Positions 10,262 to 18,202 of a stretch of 44,753 bases of DNA are shown piece after piece. The translations under genes were made by a program, and so were the position numbers. The stretch's first letter is position 1, and every line of letters begins with the position of its first letter. The stretch is from positions 1 through 44,753 of the forward strand of contig JBEKLU010000053.1 in NCBI GenBank assembly GCA_050010035.1, in the 5' to 3' direction. The notes under the pieces were generated by a model that saw only the letters and a program-made list of their open reading frames with translations, was not told the origin of the DNA and ran no database searches. This DNA is from Roseiarcus sp050010035 (GTDB lineage: Bacteria > Pseudomonadota > Alphaproteobacteria > Rhizobiales > Beijerinckiaceae).

Positions 10262-10642
10262 ATGGATCGCTATAATCCGCTCGAAGCGCCGTCCTCGGCA
10301 GAATGGCTCGAAATCGACGAGTCGGAGCGCATCGCCTTGGTCGAGCGCTATCATCGTCACACGCGCATCCCCCTTCCCAATCTCGAGGCGCACGCGACCT
10401 TTCACGCCATCGTCGAAAATCAGGCGGCGCTCGGCGACGAGACCCCGGTGCGCAGGACGCTCGCGCGCCTCGTGGAGGAAGGCGCCGACCGCCACGAGGC
10501 GATTCACGCTGTCGCCGGGACGCTGTCCGAGCACATGTTCGATCTCGTCCGCGGCGCCTCGCCGCCATCCGACCCGAACGCCGCCTACTTCGCGGCATTG
10601 GAAAAACTGACGATCAAAAGTTGGCGGAAGGATTACGGCTGA
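10262..10642 (+). CDS. Small conserved cytoplasmic protein, function unknown
   Basis: A 126-residue protein with GGGGGA eight bases before the ATG. It has no signal peptide. It carries a recognisable conserved block: ERIALVERYHRHTRIPLPN, HATFHAIVENQAALGDE and EGADRHEAIHAVAGTLSEHM. This His/Glu/Asn-rich pattern recurs in small proteobacterial proteins of DUF1841-like type, a label I give with low certainty. It lies 20 bases after the LysM gene, so the two form an operon. Histidines in regular helices could bind metal, but this is speculation. Confidence 0.75.
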   Translation: MDRYNPLEAPSSAEWLEIDESERIALVERYHRHTRIPLPNLEAHATFHAIVENQAALGDETPVRRTLARLVEEGADRHEAIHAVAGTLSEHMFDLVRGASPPSDPNAAYFAALEKLTIKSWRKDYG

Positions 10643-10673
10643 TTGGCTCCATCTGTTGGTTGCCGGGGGTAAT

Positions 10674-10795
10674 CAAGCTGTCCCCCGTAATCAGGACGCC
10701 GGCCACGCCCGGCACGCATGATTTTCGACCGCCGGAGGCGGCGCGCGCATAGGGCGTCGAGAGACGCCCGTCTTTCGACGGGCTATGCGCGCGCC
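10674..10795. repeat. Palindromic element, copy 1 of a 122-bp direct repeat
   Basis: Identical to 10977-11098, with a period of 303 bases. It folds: outer arms GGCGCGCGCATAG (10740-10752) and CTATGCGCGCGCC (10783-10795) are perfectly complementary over 13 bp. They enclose GGCGTC-GAGA-GACGCC (10753-10768) and CGTC-TTTC-GACG (10769-10780). A further hairpin, CCGCC-GGA-GGCGG, lies at 10729-10741. The last 16 bases (10780-10795) are repeated in tandem at 10796-10811. The outline resembles mobile repetitive palindromes. Confidence 0.85.
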
Positions 10796-10976
10796 GGGCT
10801 ATGCGCGCGCCATTGACAGCCGCAAAACTTCGGAAGTTCATGCTTCCATGAGGTCGACGGCTTGGTGGGAGACGGGGAGGGACGGGGCGGGTCTGGCCGA
10901 GAAAGTCTGTCGTCGGCTGCTGGTCGAGAAATAGGGCAATTCGTATCCTGTCCCCGTAATCCCTGTCCCCGTAATC

Positions 10977-11098
10977 CAAGCTGTCCCCCGTAATCAGGAC
11001 GCCGGCCACGCCCGGCACGCATGATTTTCGACCGCCGGAGGCGGCGCGCGCATAGGGCGTCGAGAGACGCCCGTCTTTCGACGGGCTATGCGCGCGCC
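10977..11098. repeat. Palindromic element, copy 2 of a 122-bp direct repeat
   Basis: Same sequence as 10674-10795 with the same nested hairpins. Immediately upstream are two tandem CTGTCCCCGTAATC motifs (10948-10961 and 10963-10976); the repeat itself begins with a third version at 10981. Such GGGGACAG/GATTACGGGG motifs are often seen around REP-associated Y1 transposase remnants; no transposase is present here. Confidence 0.85.
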
Positions 11099-11438
11099 TT
11101 CGCGGCCCGCAGTCGGCGCCAAACTTTCTCGATCGGAGCCGCCCCGCCCCTCGACGGCGCTCTCTGCCGAAGTTGTCCGGCGCCGGCGTCGCGGCAGTCG
11201 GCTTTCGCGTCGGCGCATGCGACGCCGCGCTCGCCCAGAGGCCCCTTCCGGGAAATCGCCGCCGACAATTTCTGTCCGATAATTGGAATTCGCGCTATGT
11301 TGAATCGCGAGCGCGTTCGGCGGCGTATCGCCGGGTCGCTCGTCGCGGCCGAGACGACGAAAAAAATTGGAGAAAACGCGATTCCGGCTCGACTGACGGA
11401 TAACCCCTTGTTTTCCCTCGAAACGGCCAAGGAAAAAG

Positions 11439-11525
11439 TTTGGAAATCCTTGGAAAAGCTTGGAAAAGCTTAGAATTTCCTTGGAATTTCCTTGGAAAAA
11501 TTTGGAAATCCTTGGAAAAGCTTGG
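11439..11525. repeat. Helically phased TTGGAAA repeat array
   Basis: TTGG boxes, mostly followed by A-runs, begin at 11440, 11450, 11460, 11470 (as TTAG), 11481, 11492, 11502, 11512 and 11522. Spacing is 10 or 11 bases, mean 10.25, one turn of the double helix. A 25-base unit occurs identically at 11439-11463 and 11501-11525, and AATTTCCTTGG is tandem at 11474-11495. The block is far more AT-rich than its surroundings. It lies about 200 bases beyond the sufT stop. Confidence 0.85.
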
Positions 11526-11725
11526 CGCCACGGCGATAGGATGCTCAGCCTCTCAATAGGCCGGCGTCGGCTGGCGAGCGAAGCCCTCGCGGCGCGACGA
11601 GGCGGCGGAAAATCGTCACGCAAGCCCTTGAAAACAAACCATCGCGCCGGAAAACGGCGCCGGGCGCGATAGCGCGGACTTTCTTTGCCGAAGCGCGACG
11701 CTCCGCCGCGTCGACGCCCGGCCCC

Positions 11726-12109
11726 TCACCACATATCGAGCGCCACCCTCGCCTCGTCCGACATCCGGCTCTGGTCCCACGGCGGGTCGAACACCATGTT
11801 GACCTTGGCGCCGGAGACGCCGGGCACGGCGCCGACGGCGTTCTCCACCCATCCCGGCATTTCGCCCGCCACCGGGCATGCCGGCGCGGTCAGCGTCATT
11901 TCGATGGTGACGAAGCTCTCGTCGTCGATGTCGACGTTGTAGATCAGGCCGAGTTCGTAGATGTCGGCCGGAATTTCCGGATCGTAGACGCTCTTCAGCG
12001 CCTGCACGATCTGGTCGGTGAGCGCGTCGAGCTCGTCCCTCGTCTTCGCCGACGGCGGCTTTTCCAAGGGAAGACTCCGCTCCGTCGCGGCGATGGGGTT
12101 GTCGGTCAT
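11726..12109 (-). CDS. sufT: SufT-type Fe-S assembly protein (DUF59/MIP18)
   Basis: A 127-residue DUF59 protein: about 50 residues of N-terminal extension, then QIVQALKSVYDPEIPADIYE, LGLIYNVDID, MTLTAPACPVAGEMP and VFDPPWDQSRMSDEAR. The DPEIP and TxxxCP motifs are the family signature, and the Cys is the likely functional residue. DUF59 proteins help mature Fe-S proteins. ATG 12109 has GAGGAGG nine bases upstream and lies 14 bases after the sufS stop, so it is the last gene of the suf operon. A sufA-type scaffold usually follows in related operons; none is present here. Confidence 0.9.
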   Translation of the reverse strand: MTDNPIAATERSLPLEKPPSAKTRDELDALTDQIVQALKSVYDPEIPADIYELGLIYNVDIDDESFVTIEMTLTAPACPVAGEMPGWVENAVGAVPGVSGAKVNMVFDPPWDQSRMSDEARVALDMW

Positions 12110-12123
12110 ACCCAAGGCCCTCC

Positions 12124-13377
12124 TCAAGCAAACAGTTTTTGGGCGCGCGCCAGCGCGTCGGCGAGCGCGTCGACTTCGGCGCGGGTGTTGTAGAGCGCGA
12201 ACGAGGCGCGGCAGGTCGAGGTCACGCCGAAACGCTGCAACAGCGGCATCGCGCAATGCGTCCCCGCGCGCACCGCGACGCCGGAGCGATCGATGACAGT
12301 CGCGACGTCGTGCGCGTGGGCGCCCTCCATGACGAACGACAGAATCGGCCCCTTGCCCGGCGCCGTGCCGAAGATGCGCAGCGAGTTGATCGCGCCGAGG
12401 CGCTCGTGCGCGTAGGCGCTCAAGGCTTCCTCGTGGGCGCGCACGCGCGCCCGGCCGACGCCCTCGACGTAGTCGAGAGCCGCGCCGAGCCCGATCGCCT
12501 GCACGATCGGCGGCGTGCCCGCCTCGAAGCGGTGCGGCGGCTGGTTGTAGGTGACGAGGTCGCGCGTCACGTCCTGAATCATCTCGCCGCCGCCGTTGAA
12601 CGGCGGCAGCGATTCCAACAGCGCCCGCTTGCCGTAGAGCGCCCCGATGCCGGTCGGACCGTACAGTTTGTGGCCGGTGACCACGTAGAAGTCGACGTCG
12701 AGATCGCGCACGTCGACGTCGAGATGCACGGCGCCCTGCGAGCCGTCGACCAGCACCGGCACGCCATGGGCGTGCGCGACGCGCACGATGTCCTTGATCG
12801 GCGGCGCCGTCCCCAGGACGTTCGACATCTGGGTGATGGCGACGATCTTGGTGCGGGGCGTGAGCGCGCGCTCGAAGGCTTCGAGCGAAAACGATCCGTC
12901 GTCGGCGACGTCCACCCACTTCAGCACGGCGCCTTTGCGTTCCCTATGGAAATGCCAGGGCACGATGTTGGAATGGTGCTCCATCACCGTGAGCACGATT
13001 TCGTCGCCCTCGCCGATATGGGCGAGGCCGAAGCTCGCGGCGACGAGATTGATCGCCTCGGTCGCCGAACGGGTGAAGACGATTTCCTCGCTCGAGGCCG
13101 CGTTGAGGAAACGGCGCACGCTCTCGCGCGCCGCCTCATAGGCTTCGGTCGCGGCGTTGGCGAGATAATGCAGGCCGCGATGGACGTTGGCGTACTCGTG
13201 CTCGTAGGCGTGGGTCAGGCGTTCGATGACCGCGCGCGGCTTCTGCGCCGAGGCGGCGTTGTCGAGATAGACGAGCGGTTTGCCGTAGGGCCGCTCGGAA
13301 AGAATGGGAAAATCGGCGCGGATCGCCTCGACGTCGTACGGGGCGGGCGCGGGACGCGGGTTCTTATGGAAGGTCAT
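12124..13377 (-). CDS. sufS: Cysteine desulfurase SufS
   Basis: PLP-dependent cysteine desulfurase of 417 residues, which mobilises sulfur from cysteine as a persulfide for Fe-S assembly. Visible: LVYLDNAASAQKP, ANVHRGLHYLANAAT, MEHHSNIVPW, the PLP lysine in TGHKLYGPTGIGALYG and the active-site cysteine in RAGTHCAMPLL (group II, as in SufS/CsdA). Its ATG overlaps the sufD stop by four bases (ATGA), so translation is coupled. No SufE or SufU partner lies in the window; one must be supplied from elsewhere. Confidence 0.96.
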   Translation of the reverse strand: MTFHKNPRPAPAPYDVEAIRADFPILSERPYGKPLVYLDNAASAQKPRAVIERLTHAYEHEYANVHRGLHYLANAATEAYEAARESVRRFLNAASSEEIVFTRSATEAINLVAASFGLAHIGEGDEIVLTVMEHHSNIVPWHFHRERKGAVLKWVDVADDGSFSLEAFERALTPRTKIVAITQMSNVLGTAPPIKDIVRVAHAHGVPVLVDGSQGAVHLDVDVRDLDVDFYVVTGHKLYGPTGIGALYGKRALLESLPPFNGGGEMIQDVTRDLVTYNQPPHRFEAGTPPIVQAIGLGAALDYVEGVGRARVRAHEEALSAYAHERLGAINSLRIFGTAPGKGPILSFVMEGAHAHDVATVIDRSGVAVRAGTHCAMPLLQRFGVTSTCRASFALYNTRAEVDALADALARAQKLFA

Positions 13378-14651
13378 GGCGACGCCGCTCCTGCGCGCCC
13401 GGCGAGCCAGGCGCGCGTCATCGAAAGCAGAATTTCCTCGAACCCGGGTTCGCCGACGCGCGCGATCGCCTCGGCGCCGAAAGCCTCCAGCAGCATCGCT
13501 TCGGCCTCGCTTCTCGGCATGCCGCGCGACTGCAAGTAGAACACCTGCTCGGGATCGAGCGCGCCGACCGTCGCGCCGTGGCCGCAGACGACGTCGTCGG
13601 CGAGAATTTCGAGCTCCGGCTTGCTGTTCATCACCGCATTCGGCGAAATGAGGATCGCTTGGGACTTCATGGCGCCGTCGGTCTTCTGCGCGCCGGGCCT
13701 GACGACGACCTTGCCCTGAAACACGCCGACGCCGTCGTCGGCCACGATGTGTCGGAAGAATTCCCGGCTCTCGCCCCCGCGGGCGGCGTGAACGACTTCG
13801 AGCGTCGTGTCGGCATGGCGGCGCCCGTCGATCAAGGCGAGGCCGCCGAGCCCAATTCTCGCCTGCTCGCCGGCGAGCGTGGCGAAGATCTGCCGCCGCA
13901 CGAGCGCTCCGGCGCAGACGAAACCGAAGGCGTCGAGTTCGGCGCTTTTCTCCAGACGCGCGATGAGGCTTTCGACGTGCAGGCCCGCGTCGTCCTCGAT
14001 CGAGGCGACGTGGTGCGCCTTGGCGCCCGGCGCCAGGTCGATCCATGTCGCATGGTGGCGCTGGGCGCTTGGCGAAGCGCCGACGAAGCGCTCGATGACG
14101 CCGGCGCGCGCTCCGGCGCGAAGCGCGACGGCGAGCCGCGAATAGACCGCCGCGGCGCCGCCCGAAAAGCAATGGACGATCTCGATCAGCGGCGCCTGCC
14201 CGCCCGCCTCGACCGCGATCGCGCAGCCGCCGAGCGTCAGCGCGACGTCGAGCGCCAGCATCGCGTCGGCGTCTTGCGCCGTCGGCGCCTCCGGGGCTGA
14301 GGGAGAGACGGCGACGGAAGCGGGCGGCGCATCGGACAGCGCGGCGACGAAGCGGCCGTCGACGAGGACGAGCCGCGTCCGGCCGGCGCGCGTCAGGGAA
14401 GCGAGCGACCGCCGCGCGGCCTCGATCGCCGCGGCGTCGGGAGCCTCGGCGAGCGGCGCGGCGCTCGTCAGCGCAGCGCGAAGATCGGTGTAGTGCCAGG
14501 ATTCGACGCGGCGCGTCGGCAAGCCGGCCTCCTCGAAGCGGCGGAACGCCGCCTCCCGCCACGGCGAGGCCGCCGCGCTGCGCAAGGCGGCGAATTGCTC
14601 GGCGAGGGTGGTCTCGGCGGCGGTCTTGGCGATGGCGCGATGCAGGGTCAT
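13374..14651 (-). CDS. sufD: Fe-S cluster assembly protein SufD
   Basis: A 425-residue subunit of the SufBC2D scaffold. The N-terminal region contains the family WHYTDLR motif. The C-terminal beta-helix core has the signature HGATVGALDPEQVFYLQSRG, with the conserved His that lies at the SufB-SufD interface, and EAEAMLLEAFG. Start chosen at ATG 14651, GAGGA before it; the open frame extends nine codons further with basic residues. It follows sufC by seven bases and overlaps sufS, all on one strand. Confidence 0.94.
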   Translation of the reverse strand: MTLHRAIAKTAAETTLAEQFAALRSAAASPWREAAFRRFEEAGLPTRRVESWHYTDLRAALTSAAPLAEAPDAAAIEAARRSLASLTRAGRTRLVLVDGRFVAALSDAPPASVAVSPSAPEAPTAQDADAMLALDVALTLGGCAIAVEAGGQAPLIEIVHCFSGGAAAVYSRLAVALRAGARAGVIERFVGASPSAQRHHATWIDLAPGAKAHHVASIEDDAGLHVESLIARLEKSAELDAFGFVCAGALVRRQIFATLAGEQARIGLGGLALIDGRRHADTTLEVVHAARGGESREFFRHIVADDGVGVFQGKVVVRPGAQKTDGAMKSQAILISPNAVMNSKPELEILADDVVCGHGATVGALDPEQVFYLQSRGMPRSEAEAMLLEAFGAEAIARVGEPGFEEILLSMTRAWLAGRAGAASP

Positions 14652-14658
14652 GCCGTCC

Positions 14659-15408
14659 TCACGCCGCCTCGCTCGCATAATCGCGATAGCCGTTGCGCTC
14701 CAGCTCCAGCGCCAGTTCGGGCCCGCCGGACTTGACGATGCGGCCTCTGGCCATGACGTGCACCACGTCCGGCCTGATGTATTCGAGCAGCCGCTGGTAG
14801 TGGGTGATGATGAGGAAGGCGCGCTTGGGGTCGCGCAGTGCGTTGACGCCCTCGGCGACGATGCGCAGCGCGTCGATGTCGAGCCCGGAGTCGGTCTCGT
14901 CGAGCACGGCGAGGCGCGGCGCCAGCAGCGTCATCTGCAAGATCTCCATGCGCTTCTTCTCGCCGCCGGAAAAGCCGACATTGAGCGGGCGCTTGAGCAT
15001 CTCCGGATCGATCTTCAGGCTCTGCGCGGCGCCGCGCACCGCGCGCATGAAATCGGGCGTCGTCAGATCGGCTTCGCCCCGCGCGCGGCGCTGCGCGTTG
15101 AGCGCGGCCTTCAGGAACGTCATCGTCGCGACGCCTGGAATCTCGATCGGATACTGGAAGGCGAGGAACACGCCGCGCGCGGCGCGCGCGTCGGGCTCGA
15201 TGTTGAGGATGTTCTCGCCGTCGAGCAGGATTTCGCCCGACGTCACCTCGTAGTCCGGCTTTCCCGCGATGACATAGGACAGCGTCGACTTGCCCGAGCC
15301 GTTCGGCCCCATGATCGCCGCGACTTCGCCCGTCTTTACGGTCAGGCTCAGGCCGTCGAGGATCGGCTTGCCCTTGATTTCAACACTGAGATTCTTGACT
15401 TGCAGCAT
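14659..15408 (-). CDS. sufC: Fe-S assembly ATPase SufC
   Basis: Cytoplasmic ABC-type ATPase of the SufBC2D complex. Walker A (MGPNGSGKSTLSYVIAGK), Q-loop (LAFQYPIEIPGV), signature (VGFSGGEKKRMEILQM), Walker B/D-loop (LAVLDETDSGLDIDALR) and H-loop (FLIITHYQRLLEYI) are all intact; length 249. ATG 15408 gives the usual MLQVKNLSVEIKGKPIL start. A GTG seven codons upstream is an alternative. It is separated from sufB by the MNT and HEPN genes and a 124-base gap, so an internal promoter is possible. Confidence 0.96.
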   Translation of the reverse strand: MLQVKNLSVEIKGKPILDGLSLTVKTGEVAAIMGPNGSGKSTLSYVIAGKPDYEVTSGEILLDGENILNIEPDARAARGVFLAFQYPIEIPGVATMTFLKAALNAQRRARGEADLTTPDFMRAVRGAAQSLKIDPEMLKRPLNVGFSGGEKKRMEILQMTLLAPRLAVLDETDSGLDIDALRIVAEGVNALRDPKRAFLIITHYQRLLEYIRPDVVHVMARGRIVKSGGPELALELERNGYRDYASEAA

Positions 15409-15532
15409 GCAACGTTCTTTCGGTTTCACTTTTCGCTGTCGGGGTAGCCGTGTGAGCGTTCACGCGGCGCGACGTCGGCGATGTCGACGACGGGATTGCT
15501 CGTCGGTTTGCATCCCGCAGCTCTTAAGACAT

Positions 15533-15931
15533 TCATCGCCGCGCCCCCGCGCGAGAATGAAGGAACTTGTTAACCTCGTCGCGCAACACCGAGACCTCCG
15601 CGAGCGATTTTGTCGCCTCGTCGGCCGGAACTTGATAGATGGCGCCTGTTCCCGAGGGATATCGATAGCGCGTCGACGCCGCGCTCAAATGCTCAAATTC
15701 CCGAAAACGCGCTCGCAAGGCATGTTCCTCAGGCAACAACCCGGCCAGGAACGATATGTTGTGCCCCGTCCCCGCTGGGATTTCTGCGGCTTCCAAACAC
15801 GCGCGGATCAGTTTCTCGACGCACTGTTGCAGGAAGTACAAGGCCTGTCGCGGCAAAGCCGAGTGGAGTTTGCGCGCTGCGGAAAACTCCTCATCGGCGA
15901 GCGTCATGAAGGCCTCAATGCGCCGTTGCAT
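15533..15931 (-). CDS. HEPN-domain protein
   Basis: A 132-residue all-helical protein of the HEPN type that pairs with minimal nucleotidyltransferases: ADEEFSAARKLHSALPRQAL, YFLQQCVEKLIRACLEA, then GHNISFLAGLLP and the RYRYPSGTG stretch typical of this subfamily, ending in a helix (LAEVSVLRDEVNKFL). The RX4-6H RNase motif of toxic HEPN proteins is not clearly present in the last helix, so RNase activity is doubtful. Its ATG lies 17 bases inside the preceding MNT gene, so the two are translationally coupled. MNT/HEPN pairs act as toxin-antitoxin-like modules or substrate-binding partners. Confidence 0.85.
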   Translation of the reverse strand: MQRRIEAFMTLADEEFSAARKLHSALPRQALYFLQQCVEKLIRACLEAAEIPAGTGHNISFLAGLLPEEHALRARFREFEHLSAASTRYRYPSGTGAIYQVPADEATKSLAEVSVLRDEVNKFLHSRAGARR

Positions 15932-16289
15932 CGTAAAGCCTCCGGCCCGAGGACAGAACTTGCGCGATCAACGACGTCTTTATCCTGGTTCCTTCTTCGA
16001 AGTCGTCACGCGAACACGGAACCACGTCGCAGCCGACGCCTAAACCTATCAATGGCGCAATGACGCGTTCATAGTCCTGCGAGCCGAACGAGCCTCGCGG
16101 CTTAGCGACGAGCAACAAATCAAAATCGCTATCCGGCCGCGCCCTTCCTTCGGCGCGGCTGCCGAACAGCCAAACGCTTTCAGGATCAAAGGTTTCGACG
16201 AGACGACGCACGACTTCGTCGAGCGCTTCGGCCTCGTCCCGGAAGACGCCCTTATTGACGACCGCAGCTCCCCGGTTGGTCTTCGTCAT
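15915..16289 (-). CDS. Minimal nucleotidyltransferase (MNT/NTase)
   Basis: A 124-residue protein of the DNA polymerase beta-like minimal nucleotidyltransferase family. The active site reads LFGSRAEGRARPDSDFDLLL (GS at 43-44, DxD at 55-57), with a third acidic residue probable in CDVVPCSRDD. In type VII toxin-antitoxin systems such an enzyme AMPylates or otherwise modifies the HEPN toxin; here the partner gene overlaps its 3' end. Its ATG overlaps the sufB stop (ATGA), so it is read through directly from sufB. This placement inside the suf operon is unusual. Confidence 0.9.
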   Translation of the reverse strand: MTKTNRGAAVVNKGVFRDEAEALDEVVRRLVETFDPESVWLFGSRAEGRARPDSDFDLLLVAKPRGSFGSQDYERVIAPLIGLGVGCDVVPCSRDDFEEGTRIKTSLIAQVLSSGRRLYDATAH

Positions 16290-17755
16290 CCCACGCTCCC
16301 TTCCAGGGAAATCGCGATCAGCTTCTGCGCTTCGACCGCGAACTCCATCGGCAGTTGCTGCAGCACGTCGCGCACGAAGCCGTTGACGATCAGCGCCGTC
16401 GCTTCCTCGCCCGACAGCCCGCGCTGCAGGCAGTAGAACAACTGGTCGTCGGAAATCTTCGAGGTCGTCGCCTCGTGCTCGAACACGGCGGACGAATTCT
16501 TCGCCTCGATGTAGGGCACGGTGTGAGCTCCGCACTGATCGCCGATCAGCAGCGAATCGCAATTGGTGAAATTGCGCGCGCCGACGGCGAGCCGATGCGC
16601 CGAGACCTGGCCGCGATAAGTGTTCTGCGATTTGCCAGCGGCGATGCCCTTGGAGATGATGCGGCTGGAGGTGTTCTTGCCCAGGTGGATCATCTTGGTG
16701 CCGCTGTCGACCTGCTGGCGCCCGTTGGAAATCGCGATCGAATAGAATTCGCCGCGCGAGGAGTCGCCGCGCAGGATGCAGGACGGATATTTCCAGGTGA
16801 TCGCCGACCCCGTCTCGACCTGCGTCCAGGAGATCTTGGCGCGCGCGCCGCGGCAGTCGCCGCGCTTGGTGACGAAGTTGTAGATGCCGCCTTTGCCCTC
16901 GGCGTCGCCCGGGAACCAGTTCTGCACCGTCGAATATTTGATCTCGGCGTCCTCGTGGGCGATGAGCTCGACCACCGCGGCGTGGAGCTGGTTCTCGTCG
17001 CGCTTGGGCGCGGTGCAACCCTCGAGGTAGCTGACGTAGGCGCCCTTGTCGGCGACGATCAGCGTGCGCTCGAACTGGCCGGTGTTCTTCTCGTTGATGC
17101 GGAAGTAGGTCGAGAGCTCCATCGGGCAGCGCACGCCCGGCGGCACGTAGACGAACGAGCCGTCGGAGAACACCGCCGAGTTGAGCGTGGCGTAGAAATT
17201 GTCGGTCGGCGGCACGACGGAGCCGAGATAGCGCTTCACCAGATCGCCGTGGTCGCGCACCGCCTCGGAGAACGAGCAGAAGATCACGCCCGCCTTGGCG
17301 AGCTCGGCCTTGAAGGTCGTGGCCACCGAAACGGAGTCGAACACCGCGTCGACGGCGACCCGCGGCCGTTCGACGCCGGCGAGAATCTCCTGTTCGACCA
17401 AGGGAATGCCGAGCTTGGCGTAGGTTCGCAGCAACTCGGGGTCGACTTCGTCGAGGGATTTGGGCGCCGGCGCGGATTTCGGGGCCGAGAAATAATAGAG
17501 GTCCTGGAAGTCGATCTCGGGATAGTCGACGCGCGCCCAACGCGGCGTCTCCATCGTCAGCCAACGCCGATAGGCGTCCAAACGCCAATCCAGCAGCCAT
17601 TGCGGCTCGCCCTTCTTGGCGGAAATGAACCGGACGATGTCTTCGCTGAGGCCTTTGGGCGCCTTGTCGGACTGGATGTCGGTGACGAAACCGTACTTGT
17701 AGGCTTCGACTTCAATCGAACGGACGCGGTCGACCGTCTCTTGGACTGCCGCCAT
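16286..17755 (-). CDS. sufB: Fe-S cluster assembly scaffold SufB
   Basis: A 489-residue core scaffold subunit of SufBC2D, on which Fe-S clusters form. Typical stretches: FISAKKGEPQWLLDWRLDA, RVDYPEIDFQDLYYFSAPK, PVVPPTDNFYATLNSAVFSD-like region, YLEGCTAPKRDENQLHAAVV, STVQNWFPGDAEGKGGIYNF and SCILRGDSSRGEFYSIAIS. The conserved Cys and Glu residues of the beta-helix core are retained. ATG 17755 has GGAGAAG just upstream. It is the first gene of the operon. No Rrf2/IscR-type regulator precedes it, unlike many alphaproteobacteria; a glyoxalase-fold gene does, 78 bases away. Confidence 0.97.
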   Translation of the reverse strand: MAAVQETVDRVRSIEVEAYKYGFVTDIQSDKAPKGLSEDIVRFISAKKGEPQWLLDWRLDAYRRWLTMETPRWARVDYPEIDFQDLYYFSAPKSAPAPKSLDEVDPELLRTYAKLGIPLVEQEILAGVERPRVAVDAVFDSVSVATTFKAELAKAGVIFCSFSEAVRDHGDLVKRYLGSVVPPTDNFYATLNSAVFSDGSFVYVPPGVRCPMELSTYFRINEKNTGQFERTLIVADKGAYVSYLEGCTAPKRDENQLHAAVVELIAHEDAEIKYSTVQNWFPGDAEGKGGIYNFVTKRGDCRGARAKISWTQVETGSAITWKYPSCILRGDSSRGEFYSIAISNGRQQVDSGTKMIHLGKNTSSRIISKGIAAGKSQNTYRGQVSAHRLAVGARNFTNCDSLLIGDQCGAHTVPYIEAKNSSAVFEHEATTSKISDDQLFYCLQRGLSGEEATALIVNGFVRDVLQQLPMEFAVEAQKLIAISLEGSVG

Positions 17756-17833
17756 GGGACTTCTCCTCGCCTGGACGGTTTCAAGGACCGTCGGTGGGGG
17801 TCAAAACGATGCGCGAACGACCTTGGCTGCGCT

Positions 17834-18202
17834 TCAGGGCTCCGGTCTATGGCAGACCGCCTCTATATTGTGTCCGTCGGGGTCGATTGCAAACGCCCCG
17901 TAATAATTCGGATGGTAGTGCGGGCGCAAGCCCGGCGCGCCATTATCTCTGGCCCCGGCTTTGAGCGCGGCGGCGTGGAACGCATCGACCTCGGCGCGAT
18001 TTCTGGCGCCTAACGCCAGGTGCAGCGGCGAGGCGGGCGGATCGCCCTGGGTGAGCCAGAGCTGCGGCCTTCCGTCGCGCCCGAAGCCGACGTGGCCGGA
18101 CATTTCCATCGCCACGCCGACGCCCAGCGGCGCCAAGGCGGCAAGATAGAACTTCCGGCTCGATTCAAAGTCTTTCACCGTAAAGCCGATGTGATCCAAC
18201 AT
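17834..18202 (-). CDS. Glyoxalase/VOC-superfamily protein
   Basis: A 122-residue single VOC-fold protein (glyoxalase, bleomycin-resistance or extradiol dioxygenase superfamily): MLDHIGFTVKDFESSRKFY, LGVGVAMEMSGHVGFG, LHLALGARNRAEVDAFHAAA and YGAFAIDPDGHNIEAVCH. H4 and the terminal Glu (NIEAV) are the usual metal-ligand positions. The substrate cannot be told from sequence. ATG 18202 fits the domain start; upstream codons are Arg-rich and unlikely to be coding. It is on the same strand and upstream of sufB but probably has its own promoter. Confidence 0.85.
   Translation of the reverse strand: MLDHIGFTVKDFESSRKFYLAALAPLGVGVAMEMSGHVGFGRDGRPQLWLTQGDPPASPLHLALGARNRAEVDAFHAAALKAGARDNGAPGLRPHYHPNYYGAFAIDPDGHNIEAVCHRPEP

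Larger units (their letters stand above)
10643..11725. other. 1.1-kb gene-free region rich in repeats
   Basis: No real gene is visible; long open frames on the minus strand are low-complexity and run through the repeats. It contains a 122-bp direct duplication of a palindromic element (10674-10795 and 10977-11098), four copies of a CTGTCCCC(C)GTAATC motif between 10678 and 10995, a duplicated 16-mer (10780-10811) and a helically phased TTGGAAA array (11439-11525). It begins after the small protein gene and ends at the sufT stop. Confidence 0.7.

Noticed and set aside
11428..11525. Possible CRISPR array
   Set aside because: The repeat unit is only about 10 bases, with no unique spacers and no cas genes; the pattern is a phased short repeat.
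10994..11623. Long minus-strand open frame through the repeats
   Set aside because: It runs through the phased array and the palindromic element, has low-complexity Arg/Ser/Phe composition and no family resemblance.
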